From positions 124,001-188,000 of the forward strand of contig NZ_JIAU01000008.1 in the NCBI RefSeq assembly GCF_000620665.1: a DNA stretch of 64,000 bases. Direction: 5' to 3'. This document shows positions 27,020-36,578 of this stretch, one piece after another. How positions within the stretch are numbered: the stretch's first letter is position 1; each line of letters starts with the position of its first letter. Under the pieces are notes generated by a model that did not search any database, had not been told where the DNA came from, and was given only the letters and a program-made list of their open reading frames with translations. The DNA comes from Sphingomonas sp. URHD0057. Its GTDB lineage: Bacteria > Pseudomonadota > Alphaproteobacteria > Sphingomonadales > Sphingomonadaceae. A program made the translations under genes and the position numbers.

Positions 27020-28255
27020 ATGGCGACCAAGGCCCGCCCCCAAGCCTTTGACGGCCTCGCCGCGCGACTGTTCGCGACGCGCCGGCTCAGCCGCGAGCTC
27101 GGAGCGCCGCTGACCGACGCCGACGCGACCATCCAGCCGTTTCCCGACGCCTCGCCGGCCAAATGGCACCTCGCCCACACCAGCTGGTTTTTCGAAACGT
27201 TCGTCCTGCGCGATTTCGTGGCGGGTTACGGCCCCTTCGACGAGCGCTTCGCCTATCTCTTCAACAGCTATTACGAAAATGAGGGCGAGCGGCATCCGCG
27301 GCCCAAGCGGGGGATGCTGAGCCGGCCGTCGCTCGACGAAATTCGCGCCTGGCGCGTCCATGTCGACCATGCGCTCCAAGCCGCGCTGCCGTCCCTGCCC
27401 CCCGCCGCGCTCGATCTCGTCGAGCTGGGCATCAATCACGAGCAGCAGCATCAGGAGCTGTTCCTCACCGACATCCTTGCGGCCTTCGCCGAGAACCCGC
27501 TCGAGCCCGCCTACGGCACGCTGCCGGTGCCGCAAATCCGGGCAGTCGAGCCGCTGACCTTCGTGCCGGGCCGCGAAGGCATCGTCGAGATCGGCGCGAG
27601 CGACAGCGGCTTCGCGTTCGATGCCGAGCGTCCGCGCCATCGTGTGTTCCTCGCCGCGCACGCGATCGCCGATCGCCATGTGACCAACCAGGAATGGGCG
27701 GAGTTCATCGCCGACGACGGCTATCGCACCCCAACCCTGTGGCTTTCCGACGGCTGGGCTCGGGTCCAGCAGAACGGGATTGCGGCGCCGCTTTACTGGA
27801 ATGACGACGAGACCGAGTTCACGCTGGCCGGGCGCCGACCGATCGACTGGGCCGCCCCGGTCGCTCACATCAGCCATTACGAAGCCGACGCCTTCGCCCA
27901 CTGGGCCGGAGCGCGGCTGCCGACCGAAGCGGAGTGGGAGAGCTTCGCCGCGTCTGCCGACCCAGGCCAAGGCAACCAGCTCGACGCCGCCGGCGCGGTC
28001 GCGCCGCAACCCGGCGCTGCAACCTTCGGCAGCGTCTGGGAATGGACTCAAAGCGCGTTCACGCCCTACCCCGGCTTCGCTCCCGCCGAAGGCGCGGTCG
28101 GCGAATATAACGGCAAGTTCATGAGCGGGCAGATGGTCCTCAAAGGCGCAAGCTGCGCAACGCCGCGGGGGCACAGCCGCGCCGCCTACCGCAATTTCTT
28201 CCCGCCCGCAGCGCGCTGGCAATTCACGGGGCTTCGTCTTGCTCGCGACGCTTGA
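27020..28255 (+). CDS. egtB: ergothioneine biosynthesis sulfoxide synthase EgtB
   Basis: A 411-residue non-haem iron enzyme that joins trimethyl-histidine to a cysteine-containing thiol with oxygen. The DinB-like N-terminal domain gives the three iron histidines: His53 (KWHLAHTSWF) and His140/His144 (NHEQQHQEL). The C-terminal FGE-sulfatase domain runs from about 185 with RLPTEAEWE and VWEWTQS, and ends GASCATPRGHSRAAYRNFFPP. It overlaps egtD by 17 bases, so the two are coupled. Ergothioneine is a redox buffer. Confidence 0.94.
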   Translation: MATKARPQAFDGLAARLFATRRLSRELGAPLTDADATIQPFPDASPAKWHLAHTSWFFETFVLRDFVAGYGPFDERFAYLFNSYYENEGERHPRPKRGMLSRPSLDEIRAWRVHVDHALQAALPSLPPAALDLVELGINHEQQHQELFLTDILAAFAENPLEPAYGTLPVPQIRAVEPLTFVPGREGIVEIGASDSGFAFDAERPRHRVFLAAHAIADRHVTNQEWAEFIADDGYRTPTLWLSDGWARVQQNGIAAPLYWNDDETEFTLAGRRPIDWAAPVAHISHYEADAFAHWAGARLPTEAEWESFAASADPGQGNQLDAAGAVAPQPGAATFGSVWEWTQSAFTPYPGFAPAEGAVGEYNGKFMSGQMVLKGASCATPRGHSRAAYRNFFPPAARWQFTGLRLARDA

Positions 28256-29198
28256 TCAGCAAACCGAGGCATTCCGGCGCGACGTCCTGGCCGGGCTCGC
28301 TCAATATATCCCGGCGATCCCGGCGCGATGGCTCTACGACCGTCGCGGGTCCGAACTGTTCGACGCGATCACGCGCCTGCCGGCTTATTATCCGACGCGC
28401 ACGGAAACGGCCTTGCTCCATACGGTCATGCCGGAGATCGCGGCGCGCATCCGCAGCGGCTCAGCGGTGGTCGAGTTCGGCGCCGGCTCCGCCGCCAAGA
28501 CCCCTATCCTGCTCGAGGCGACCGCGCCCGAGGCCTATGTCCCGGTCGACATTTCCGGCGAATATCTCGAGCAGAGCGCGGCCGAGATCCAGCGCCGCTT
28601 CCCCGCCGTCGGGGTCATTCCGGTCACCGCCGACTTCGCCCGCCCGTTCACTTTGCCCGACGCCATCTCGGGCTTGCCCAAGCTCGGCTTCTTCCCCGGC
28701 TCGACCATCGGCAATTTCGTGCCGCGCAGCGCGATCGACCTGCTGCGACAATTCCGCGATCTGCTCGGCGTCGGCGCGCAGCTGCTGATCGGCATGGACC
28801 GGGTGAAGCCGGTCGAGCGCCTGATCGCGGCCTATGACGATCTTGAAGGCGTGACCGCCGAGTTCAACCTCAACCTGCTGACGCGGATCAACCGCGAGAT
28901 CGACGGCACCATCCCTATCGACGCCTTCCGGCACGAAGCGCGCTGGAACGACATGTTGTCGCGGATCGAAATGCACCTCGTCGCGACCCGCGACGTCGAG
29001 TTCATGGTTTCCGGCGAGCGCTTCCGGTTCGGCCAGGGCGCCTCGATCCACACCGAGAACAGCCACAAATACGAGCTTCGAGGCGGACGGCTGCTTCTGC
29101 TCGCGGGTGGCTGGACCCCGGTTTCCGAGTGGACCGATGACGGAGGCGATTTCGCCATCGTTCTGTCCGAAGCCCAGCCCAACCGCTTCGCACCCTGA
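28239..29198 (+). CDS. egtD: L-histidine N-alpha-methyltransferase EgtD
   Basis: A 319-residue SAM-dependent enzyme that trimethylates histidine to hercynine, the first step of ergothioneine synthesis. [25 protein letters not shown] is the family opening, [12 protein letters not shown] binds SAM, and [10 protein letters not shown] and the C-terminal ENSHKYEL form the histidine site. The TTG start at 28239 lies inside egtB. With egtB it forms a minimal two-gene pathway; the final C-S lyase (egtE-like) is not in the window. Confidence 0.94.
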   Translation: MLATLDQQTEAFRRDVLAGLAQYIPAIPARWLYDRRGSELFDAITRLPAYYPTRTETALLHTVMPEIAARIRSGSAVVEFGAGSAAKTPILLEATAPEAYVPVDISGEYLEQSAAEIQRRFPAVGVIPVTADFARPFTLPDAISGLPKLGFFPGSTIGNFVPRSAIDLLRQFRDLLGVGAQLLIGMDRVKPVERLIAAYDDLEGVTAEFNLNLLTRINREIDGTIPIDAFRHEARWNDMLSRIEMHLVATRDVEFMVSGERFRFGQGASIHTENSHKYELRGGRLLLLAGGWTPVSEWTDDGGDFAIVLSEAQPNRFAP

Positions 29199-29233
29199 TT
29201 GCCGAGGGCGGGCGGCCCGGCTAAGCCGCCGTC

Positions 29234-29533
29234 ATGGTTGCCGCCCTCGTCAGTATCGCCGATCTGCTGCTCTCGGTCCTCACCTGGATCATCATCATCC
29301 AGGTCGTGCTGAGCTGGCTGTTCGCGTTCAACGTCCTCAACATCCACTCCGCCGGCGTGCGTGCCTTTGCCATGGCCCTCGAGCGGATCACCGCGCCGAT
29401 CTACCGCCCGATCCGCCGCATGCTTCCCGACTTCGGCGGCATCGACTTTTCGCCGCTGGTCATCCTGATCCTCATTCAGGTGCTCAAGAAGCTGCTCGTC
29501 GGCGTCGCCAACCAATATTATCTCGGCGGATGA
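29234..29533 (+). CDS. YggT family membrane protein
   Basis: A 99-residue protein with two hydrophobic segments framing [24 protein letters not shown], the diagnostic YggT loop. YggT proteins are linked to osmotic tolerance, division-site membrane organisation or, in some bacteria, to the adjacent proC/DUF167 genes. Here it overlaps folD by four bases instead. Confidence 0.9.
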   Translation: MVAALVSIADLLLSVLTWIIIIQVVLSWLFAFNVLNIHSAGVRAFAMALERITAPIYRPIRRMLPDFGGIDFSPLVILILIQVLKKLLVGVANQYYLGG

Positions 29534-30420
29534 CCGCGAAGCGGATCGATGGGAAGGCTGTAGCCGCGGCGCTTCGCGAGCGCATTGCCGCCGAAGTGGC
29601 GCGCTTCCGCGACGCCACCGGCCGCGCTCCTGGCCTGGCGACGGTCCTGGTCGGCGAAGACCCCGCGTCCGCCGTCTATGTCCGGTCCAAGGGCAAGGCG
29701 ACGCTCGAGGCGGGCATGGAAAGCTTCGCTCACCACCTCCCCATGATCACCACCCAGGGCGAGCTGGTCGCCCTCGTCGATCGACTCAATGACGACCCCG
29801 CGGTCGACGGGATTCTGGTCCAGCTGCCGCTTCCACCGCAGATCGACGAGCGCGTGATCATCACCCGCATCTCGCCCGACAAGGACGTCGACGGCTTCCA
29901 TCCGGTCAACGCCGGGCGTCTCGCCATCGGCCTCCACGGCTTCGTTCCCTGTACGCCGCTGGGGTGCCTCAAGCTTCTGCAGGGCGAACTCGGCGATCTC
30001 GCCGGCAAGGACGCGGTGGTGATCGGCCGCTCCAACATCGTCGGCAAGCCGATGGCCCTGCTTCTCCTCAAGGAGAGCTGCACCGTCACGGTCGCGCACA
30101 GCAAGACGCGGGATTTGCCCGAGGTCGTGCGCCGCGCCGATATCGTCGTTGCCGCGGTCGGCCGGCCGGAGATGGTCAAGGGCGATTGGATAAAGCCCGG
30201 CGCCACCGTGATCGACGTGGGCATCAACCGATTGCCCGCCGACGACGACGGCAAGAGCCGCCTGGTCGGCGACGTCGACTTCAACTCCGCCGCCGAAGTC
30301 GCCGGTGCGATCACCCCCGTGCCCGGCGGAGTTGGTCCGATGACCATCGCCTGCCTCATCCGCAACACCTTCGTGTCCGCCGCGCGGCGCGAGGGCTTCA
30401 GCTACGAGAAGAGCCTATGA
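29530..30420 (+). CDS. folD: methylenetetrahydrofolate dehydrogenase/cyclohydrolase
   Basis: A 296-residue bifunctional enzyme interconverting 5,10-methylene- and 10-formyl-tetrahydrofolate. The catalytic Tyr/Lys region [19 protein letters not shown], the [11 protein letters not shown] loop and the NADP site [17 protein letters not shown] are all present, ending [17 protein letters not shown] at 29530 overlaps the yggT stop. Also overlaps the next gene by four bases. Confidence 0.96.
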   Translation: MTAKRIDGKAVAAALRERIAAEVARFRDATGRAPGLATVLVGEDPASAVYVRSKGKATLEAGMESFAHHLPMITTQGELVALVDRLNDDPAVDGILVQLPLPPQIDERVIITRISPDKDVDGFHPVNAGRLAIGLHGFVPCTPLGCLKLLQGELGDLAGKDAVVIGRSNIVGKPMALLLLKESCTVTVAHSKTRDLPEVVRRADIVVAAVGRPEMVKGDWIKPGATVIDVGINRLPADDDGKSRLVGDVDFNSAAEVAGAITPVPGGVGPMTIACLIRNTFVSAARREGFSYEKSL

Positions 30421-31046
30421 TTGCCGTGTTCCTGCTTGCCGCCGCCCCGGTTCCGACCGCGATCGACACCGAGCGCGCCTTTGCCGCCGACGCCCAGAAG
30501 ATCGGCCAATGGTCCGCCTTTCGCAAATATATCGACCGCGACGCGGTGATGTTCACGCCGCAGGCGGTATGGGCGCGCGACTTCCTCAAGGATCTCAAGG
30601 ACCCGCCCAAGTCGGTGCGCTGGTGGCCCGCGCACAGCTTCGTGTCATGCGATGGCCGCACCGCGGTCAACACCGGGCCATGGACGCGCGCGGACGGCAG
30701 CCACGGCTATTTCACCACCGTGTGGCAGCGGACCGCAGGCAAATGGCGGTGGGTCTATGACGGCGGCGATGGCCTCAAGGGCCGGCAACCGGCCGTCCCC
30801 AAGGCGCAGGTCCATCGCTCGAGCTGCATGGGCAAGGCCCCCGGCGCTCCGATCATTCCGCCGCCGCCGCTGACCGCCAGCCAGGCGCGGACCACGCCCG
30901 AAGACAATGGCCGCGGGCAATCGGCGGACAAGACTTTGGGCTGGGACTGGAAGGTCGCCAAGAATGGCGCGCGCGTGTTCCGCGTCTACCAGTGGAAGGG
31001 CGGCCGCTACGCCCAGGTCCTGTACAACGACGTCCACGGCCAATGA
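30417..31046 (+). CDS. exported DUF4440-like protein
   Basis: A 209-residue protein with a short hydrophobic N-terminus ([22 protein letters not shown]) that is likely a signal sequence. The first 110 residues have the SnoaL/NTF2-like (DUF4440) pattern: [38 protein letters not shown] and [21 protein letters not shown]. The remainder is a proline-rich linker and a short domain ending [18 protein letters not shown]. No catalytic residues are evident. It is co-translated with folD and marC. Confidence 0.65.
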   Translation: MIAVFLLAAAPVPTAIDTERAFAADAQKIGQWSAFRKYIDRDAVMFTPQAVWARDFLKDLKDPPKSVRWWPAHSFVSCDGRTAVNTGPWTRADGSHGYFTTVWQRTAGKWRWVYDGGDGLKGRQPAVPKAQVHRSSCMGKAPGAPIIPPPPLTASQARTTPEDNGRGQSADKTLGWDWKVAKNGARVFRVYQWKGGRYAQVLYNDVHGQ

Positions 31047-31675
31047 TTGAGCTGTTCGGCTCGGCGCTGGTCACCTTCCTGGTGATCATCGACCCGCCGG
31101 GCTGCGCTCCGATCTTTGCCGGCCTCACCCGGGGCGCGACGCCAAGGCAGCGGCAGACGATGGCGCTGCGCTCCTCGCTGATCGCCTGGGTCATCCTCAT
31201 GTTCTTCGCGCTGCTCGGCAGGCCGATGCTGCATGCCCTCGGCATCAGCCTCGCGAGCTTCCGCATCGCCGGCGGCATCATGCTCTTCTTCATCGCCATC
31301 GACATGGTGTTCGAGCGCCGCACCGAGCGCCGCGAAAAACGCGCGGAGGCGATCGAGAAGACTCCGGAAATCGAGGACATCAGCGTCTTCCCGATGGCGA
31401 TGCCGATGATCGCCGGGCCCGGCTCGATCGCCAGCGCGATGCTGTGGGTGTCGCGGGCGGAAACGCCGCTCTACGTTGCCGTGGTGCTCGGCGCGATCAC
31501 GATCGTAATCGTGCTGACGGCGATCACGCTGCTCGCCGCCGGGCCGCTGATGAAGCTGATCGGCGACAAGGTCGAAAGCGCGATCACCCGCATCCTCGGC
31601 GTCATCCTCGCGGCCCTCGCCGCGCAGTTTGTGATCGACGGCTTGAAGCAAAGCTTCCCGCACGTCCTCGCTTAA
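31043..31675 (+). CDS. MarC family integral membrane protein
   Basis: A 210-residue protein with six hydrophobic segments and the UPF0056/MarC features: VIIDPPGCAPIFAGLT in the first loop and FPMAMPMIAGPGSIAS in the middle. Despite its name, the family is not proven to confer multidrug resistance. The ATG overlaps the preceding stop. Its TAA overlaps the stop of the convergent membrane protein gene (TTAA). Confidence 0.9.
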   Translation: MIELFGSALVTFLVIIDPPGCAPIFAGLTRGATPRQRQTMALRSSLIAWVILMFFALLGRPMLHALGISLASFRIAGGIMLFFIAIDMVFERRTERREKRAEAIEKTPEIEDISVFPMAMPMIAGPGSIASAMLWVSRAETPLYVAVVLGAITIVIVLTAITLLAAGPLMKLIGDKVESAITRILGVILAALAAQFVIDGLKQSFPHVLA

Positions 31676-33471
31676 CCGACTACCTTCCAGACCTTGAACG
31701 GCGAATCCTTGGGCAGCGCGATCGGGCTCAGCCAGTTCGGCACCTTCCCCTCCTCGAGCTGGACGTAAAAGCCCTTCGGCGCTTCGGCCTCGAAGATGGT
31801 GGTGGTCGAGCTGGCCGGGCAGGTCATCAAATAGGTCGAATGATATTTGGCGACGAGCCGATGCGCCTGATCGGCGTCGCCCCGAAAGGCATTCATCACG
31901 TCGGCGATCTGCTCGCCGTTGCGATGATAGGGGCCGGTCACGGCATCGTGATGCGTGATGGTGATCAGCCGCGGCCCCAAATCGATGAAGGTGAAGATCA
32001 TGCCCTTCGGCAGCAGCGCGATCGGGTGATAGCCCCACAGCGAATTGCACAGCCGGTTGGCCTTGCCGATCGCCGCGTCGCGTGGGGTCGGCTTGGGCTC
32101 GGGAATGAAATTGAGGACCAGTGGAACGACCGCGCCGACACCGATCACGACAGCAGCCATCGTCCCGACTACCCGCAATGCGCTGAATTTGGTGTTCCAC
32201 ACCAGCGGAACCAGCGTCCACGCCATCGCCGCCGCGCCGACCGTGGCCATCATCTGCGCCGCCGGTCCGGTGCGGGTCTGCCACAGCAGCAGGAGGCTCG
32301 CGACGATGCTGGGTGCCGCGGCGCCGAGGACCCGCCGCAACAACTCACGATCCCGGCGCTGGCGCCACGCGAGGATGCCCCAGCCGATCGCGCCGGTGAT
32401 CGGGATCGCGACGACCAGCAGCGCGACGCGCCAGCCGTGCGTATAGATCGGCCGCGCCTCCTTGACGTGGCTGAGCCACAGCCGGTCGACTTCCGGCGAA
32501 ACGCCTTCGAGCCGCTGGACGCAATGCGGCCACATCAGGCCGTGATAGACGGCGACGAAAGCGCCTGCGTACATCGCCATCAGCATCCGCCGCTGCCAGC
32601 GGAGGGGCGATATCCAGGCCATGCCGTAAAGCAGCGCGCCGCCCAGCAAAGCGTCCGACAACCACACGGGCGACAGCGCGTCGCACACGGCCTGCCGGTT
32701 CGCATATGACGCGAAGAGGAGAAAGCAGAGCGCGGTTCCTCCCGCCAGCGACACGGCATAGGCGCGCAACCGGTCTCGCTCCTCCGCGTCGGCGACCCAG
32801 AACAACACCACCGCTGCTCCAACGACCGCGAGGTAGATGATCATCTCCAGCCCGATGGCGAGCGACAGCGCCGTCGCGATGCCGAGCGTGAGGCCGCCGC
32901 GCACACGCTTGGGATCGGCGAGCGCGGCAACGCACAACGCAAGCAATGCCAACTGGCAGCCGTGATGATCGATCCGCTCGGGCATGAACATGCCGTTGGT
33001 CGAGCCGGCGAAGAACAATGCGAGAAAGGCCACCGGGTAGGCGCGCTTGTCGATCAGGCGCCGTGCCGTCAGCGCCAGCGAGATCATCATCAGCAGGTAC
33101 GGCAGCATCGGTGCAATCGCGACCGCCCAGCGCTCCGCCGCCGGCCCGCCGAGCAACGGGCGAAGCGCCAGGATCAGCCCGGCGATCGGCAGGTCGACCA
33201 GTCGCGACCAGTGAATGTTCGCCCCGAACGGCGGGTTCATCCGATATTGGCGGAGGTCGAACCAGCCCTGGCCGTGAAGCAGGCCGCGGACCTGCATCAT
33301 CCGCATATTATCGTCGGTGTCGCCGAGTGCGAAAAAGTGGATGCTGTTCCACTTCGAGTAGATCAGCCAGGCGCAATTGCCGAGCCAGGCGAGCAGGACC
33401 AGCAGGCGCCAGTGGCGGTCGATCGCCGTCGCGATCTCCGCTTCCCAGTCCCTTTTCTTGCGCTCCTCCAT
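31672..33471 (-). CDS. large polytopic GT-C-like membrane protein
   Basis: A 599-residue protein (615 if the ATG at 33519 is used) with about twelve hydrophobic segments and a soluble C-terminal domain of about 100 residues. After the first helix it has HFFALGDTDDNMRMMQVRGL and MNPPFGANIHWSRLVD, an arrangement like the acidic first loop of GT-C glycosyltransferases and STT3/PglB oligosaccharyltransferases. Relatives in sphingomonads are, as I recall, sometimes mislabelled AcrB/AcrD/AcrF. The upstream ATG would overlap the GtrA start head to head (CATG) and has GGAGG only two bases away, so I prefer 33471. It probably transfers a lipid-linked sugar. Confidence 0.65.
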   Translation of the reverse strand: MEERKKRDWEAEIATAIDRHWRLLVLLAWLGNCAWLIYSKWNSIHFFALGDTDDNMRMMQVRGLLHGQGWFDLRQYRMNPPFGANIHWSRLVDLPIAGLILALRPLLGGPAAERWAVAIAPMLPYLLMMISLALTARRLIDKRAYPVAFLALFFAGSTNGMFMPERIDHHGCQLALLALCVAALADPKRVRGGLTLGIATALSLAIGLEMIIYLAVVGAAVVLFWVADAEERDRLRAYAVSLAGGTALCFLLFASYANRQAVCDALSPVWLSDALLGGALLYGMAWISPLRWQRRMLMAMYAGAFVAVYHGLMWPHCVQRLEGVSPEVDRLWLSHVKEARPIYTHGWRVALLVVAIPITGAIGWGILAWRQRRDRELLRRVLGAAAPSIVASLLLLWQTRTGPAAQMMATVGAAAMAWTLVPLVWNTKFSALRVVGTMAAVVIGVGAVVPLVLNFIPEPKPTPRDAAIGKANRLCNSLWGYHPIALLPKGMIFTFIDLGPRLITITHHDAVTGPYHRNGEQIADVMNAFRGDADQAHRLVAKYHSTYLMTCPASSTTTIFEAEAPKGFYVQLEEGKVPNWLSPIALPKDSPFKVWKVVG

Positions 33472-33517
33472 TTTTCGCGCTGTAGCCGGTCGACCCCAAA
33501 CGGCAAGCAAGCGGGAC

Positions 33518-33919
33518 ATGGCCTCCAGATTAAACGTTAGTCACCAAACTTTCGGCCAGCTGGTGCGCTTCGCGCTGGTCGGGTTGTTCCTCGCCGCCAT
33601 CTATTCGGCGATCTACTGGTACCTCGCGACCTATGTGATGGCGCCGGTCCTGGCGGTGGTGATCGCCTTCATCGTCTCGGTCAGCCTCGGCTTCGTCCTC
33701 CACAGCCGCTGGAGCTTCCGTGGCCATGGCCGTGAGGAAGATCACCGGATGAAGGTCAAGTTCCTCCTCGTCCAATTCTCGGGCTTCCTGCTCAACGAGG
33801 CGTTCACTTGGGTGCTGACGGGCCCGATGCACGGCCCGACCTGGTGGCCGTTGATCCCGGCCATTTTCGTCACGCCGTTCGCGACCTTCGCGCTCAATCG
33901 GCAGTTGGTATTCAACTAG
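33518..33919 (+). CDS. GtrA-like flippase
   Basis: A 133-residue protein with four hydrophobic helices (from about residue 12, FGQLVRFALVGLFLAAIYSAIY) and the LGFVLHSRWSFRG and FALNRQLVFN motifs of GtrA/PF04138. GtrA proteins flip undecaprenyl-phosphate-linked sugars made by GtrB. The next gene encodes a GtrB-type transferase, fitting a classical gtrA-gtrB pair. The start lies 46 bases from the divergent gene. Confidence 0.9.
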   Translation: MASRLNVSHQTFGQLVRFALVGLFLAAIYSAIYWYLATYVMAPVLAVVIAFIVSVSLGFVLHSRWSFRGHGREEDHRMKVKFLLVQFSGFLLNEAFTWVLTGPMHGPTWWPLIPAIFVTPFATFALNRQLVFN

Positions 33920-33943
33920 GCTGACTTGGGTTAGCTTCGCCGC

Positions 33944-34897
33944 ATGACCAGCGATTGCATTCTGTCCATCATCGTTCCCGTGAAGGACGAAGAGCAGGCG
34001 GTAGCGCCCTTCGTCGAGCGCGTGAGCGAGGTGCTGAAGGACATCCCAGAGCTCGCTCGCGGGCACTATGAGATATTGTTTGTCGATGACGGCAGCGACG
34101 ACGCCACGCTCGATGCCATCCGCCAGGCCCATGCTGGCGACCGCCACGTCCGCGCCGTCTCCTTCTCGCGCAACTTCGGCAAGGAAGCCGCGCTGACCGC
34201 CGGTCTCGAGCATGCCCGGGGGCAGGCGGTGGTGCCAATGGACGTCGACCTGCAGGACCCGCCCGAAGTCCTGCCGCAGATGATCGAGAAATGGCGCGCC
34301 GGCTTCGAGATCGTCTACGGGGTGCGCAGCGACCGCGCGTCGGACAGCCTGCCCAAGCGGCTCACCGCCGACCTCTATTACCGCGCCCACAACTGGCTCT
34401 CGAACGACAAGATTCCCGTGCACGCCGGGGACTTCCGCCTGCTCGACCGCAAGGTCGTCGACGCGATTCTGCGCATGCCCGAGCGCAACCGCTTCATGAA
34501 GGGGATGTTCGCCTGGGCCGGCTTCCGGCAGACCTCGGTCCCCTACAGCCGTCCGGCGCGCGCGAGTGGCAGCAGCAAGTTCAACTATTGGAAGCTGTGG
34601 ACCTTCGCGCTCGACGGGATCACGTCGAGCTCGACCGTTCCGTTGCGCGTCTGGAGCTATCTCGGCGGCCTCGTCGCCTTGTTCGCGCTGGCCTACGCCA
34701 TCTTCATCGCGGTGCGCACGGTGGCATTCGGCAACGACGTGCCCGGCTATGCCTCGCTGATGGTGTCGGTGCTGTTCCTCGGCGGGCTTCAGCTGCTCTC
34801 GCTTGGCGTGCTCGGCGAATATGTCGGGCGCATCCTGACCGAGACCAAGGCGCGGCCGCTCTACATTATCCGCGAGCAGATCGGCGAGGACGATTGA
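33944..34897 (+). CDS. GtrB-type family 2 glycosyltransferase
   Basis: A 317-residue polyprenyl-phosphate glycosyltransferase. The GT2 domain has VDDGSDD and MDVDLQDPPE as nucleotide and metal motifs, and DFRLLDRKVV. Two C-terminal hydrophobic helices (about residues 232-254 and 265-288) are typical of bactoprenol glucosyl transferases. It overlaps the methyltransferase gene by one base (TGATG). It is paralogous to the minus-strand GT2 at 35559-36578. It likely charges the lipid carrier with one sugar for GtrA. Confidence 0.92.
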   Translation: MTSDCILSIIVPVKDEEQAVAPFVERVSEVLKDIPELARGHYEILFVDDGSDDATLDAIRQAHAGDRHVRAVSFSRNFGKEAALTAGLEHARGQAVVPMDVDLQDPPEVLPQMIEKWRAGFEIVYGVRSDRASDSLPKRLTADLYYRAHNWLSNDKIPVHAGDFRLLDRKVVDAILRMPERNRFMKGMFAWAGFRQTSVPYSRPARASGSSKFNYWKLWTFALDGITSSSTVPLRVWSYLGGLVALFALAYAIFIAVRTVAFGNDVPGYASLMVSVLFLGGLQLLSLGVLGEYVGRILTETKARPLYIIREQIGEDD

Positions 34898-35625
34898 TGG
34901 AGCGCTCCGTCTACCAGCATATGGCGGAGGTGGACGAGCGCCACTGGTGGTATTGCGCGCGCCGCGACGTCCTCGCCGCGCTGATCCGCCGCCTCGTTCG
35001 TCCGCCCGCCGCCAGCGCGATCCTGGAGATCGGCTGCGGCACCGGCCACAATTTCACGATGCTGGGCGAGTTCGGCCACGTCGACGCGCTCGAGCTCGAC
35101 GACGAGGCGCGCGCGATCGCGGAAACGCGGCTCGGCCGGGGCATCATGAGCGCGCCGCTGCCCGAGCTCGCCGGCGTCCCCGAGGGCCATTACGACATGA
35201 TCGGGGCGTTCGACGTCATCGAGCACATCGACGACGACCGCGCCGCCATCGCCTCCATTGCAGCGCGGCTGAAGCCGGGGGGCAAGTTCGTCATGACCGT
35301 CCCGGCGCATCAATGGATGTGGTCCGCGCACGACCGCGTGAACCACCACAAGCGCCGCTATTCGAAGGCCAGCCTGCGCAAGCTGATCGAAGCCTCGCCG
35401 CTCAAGCTCGACCGCGTCGGCTATTTCAACAGCCTGCTGTTCCCGGTCGCGGTCGCCGAGCGCATGGCCTCAAAGGCGATCGGCAAGGAGAATGCGGAGC
35501 TCGGCATTCCGCCCGCCCCGCTCAACGCGGCGCTGAAGCGAACCTTCGCCACCGAGCGTCACTTGATCGGGCGAATGCCGCTCCCGCCGGGCTTGTCGCT
35601 GTTCGCGATCGCATCGGCGACATAG
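34897..35625 (+). CDS. SAM-dependent class I methyltransferase
   Basis: A 242-residue enzyme. The SAM motif ILEIGCGTGHNF is near residue 46, with the acidic ALELDDEARAIA and the post-motif MIGAFDVIEHIDDD and LKPGGKFVMTVPAHQWMWS. The N-terminal HWWYCARRDVL is frequent in sugar or lipid-carrier methyltransferases next to GT2 genes. It overlaps the convergent GT2 gene by 67 bases. Likely modifies a sugar or the lipid carrier in the glycan cluster. Confidence 0.85.
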   Translation: MERSVYQHMAEVDERHWWYCARRDVLAALIRRLVRPPAASAILEIGCGTGHNFTMLGEFGHVDALELDDEARAIAETRLGRGIMSAPLPELAGVPEGHYDMIGAFDVIEHIDDDRAAIASIAARLKPGGKFVMTVPAHQWMWSAHDRVNHHKRRYSKASLRKLIEASPLKLDRVGYFNSLLFPVAVAERMASKAIGKENAELGIPPAPLNAALKRTFATERHLIGRMPLPPGLSLFAIASAT

Positions 35626-36578
35626 CCGAGCCGGGCGTCGCGGCGGCCGCCGCCGCCCGCCATTTCCTGGACGATATACAGCGGGCGCCCCTTCGATTCA
35701 TTGTAGAGCCGGCCGATATATTCGCCCATCAGGCCGAGCACGAACATCTGCGCGGCGCCGATGACGACGACGATCAACATCAGCGAGGTCCAGCCCTGGA
35801 TGCTGCTGCCGCTGAGCCAGGCATAGACGATATACAGCACCAGCAGCACCGATCCGACCGACAGGCCGATCCCGACATGGCTGGCAAGCTTCAGCGGTGC
35901 CGACGAGAAACTGGTCAACGCGTCGAATGCGAACCGCACCATCTTCCGCAGCGGATATTTCGTTTCGCCCGCATGCCGCTCGCCGCGGTCGTAGGGCAGG
36001 GGCACCTGCCGGAATCCGATCCACGCGACCATCCCACGGATGAACCGCGCCTGCTCCGGCATGCCGAGGAACGCATCGAGCGCGCGGCGGCTCATCAGCC
36101 GGAAATCGCCGGTGTCGAGCGGGATGTCGACTTCGGTCGCGCGCGACAGCAGGCGGTAGAAGCCATGCGCGGTCGCGCGTTTGAAGGCGGTCTCTCCGGC
36201 CCGGCTCTTGCGCACCCCATAAACCACGTCGGCCTGCTGGTCGCGCATCGCCTGAAGCATCGCCGGAAGCAGCTCGGGCGGATCCTGGAGGTCGGCGTCG
36301 ATGATCAGGATCACGTCGCCGCTGCACAGGTCGAGCCCGGCGGTCAGCGCCAGCTGGTGGCCGTGATTGCGCGACAGATTGACCGCGAGCAGGCGCGGAT
36401 CGTTCGCCGCAAGCTGCTGCATGATCGCCCAGCTGCCGTCGCGCGAGCCGTCGTTGACGAGCACGATCTCATAATCCTCGCCGACTGCGTCGCGCGCCGC
36501 CGCCGTCAACCGCTCGTGCAAGGCGCCGAGGCAGGCTTCCTCGTTGAAGCAGGGGATGACGATCGAAAGCGCGGGCAT
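35559..36578 (-). CDS. second GtrB-like family 2 glycosyltransferase
   Basis: A 339-residue GT2 enzyme with VNDGSRDG, IDADLQDPPELLP and DTGDFRLMSRRALD, and two C-terminal hydrophobic helices. It is clearly related to the plus-strand GT2 at 33944 (shared DLQDPPE, DFRL, GMxAWxGFRQ). It ends in a Gly/Arg-rich tail. I chose the ATG at 36578, which overlaps the upstream gene's stop (TGATG); an extended frame exists but has no family sequence. The last 67 bases overlap the methyltransferase gene. Confidence 0.9.
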   Translation of the reverse strand: MPALSIVIPCFNEEACLGALHERLTAAARDAVGEDYEIVLVNDGSRDGSWAIMQQLAANDPRLLAVNLSRNHGHQLALTAGLDLCSGDVILIIDADLQDPPELLPAMLQAMRDQQADVVYGVRKSRAGETAFKRATAHGFYRLLSRATEVDIPLDTGDFRLMSRRALDAFLGMPEQARFIRGMVAWIGFRQVPLPYDRGERHAGETKYPLRKMVRFAFDALTSFSSAPLKLASHVGIGLSVGSVLLVLYIVYAWLSGSSIQGWTSLMLIVVVIGAAQMFVLGLMGEYIGRLYNESKGRPLYIVQEMAGGGGRRDARLGYVADAIANSDKPGGSGIRPIK

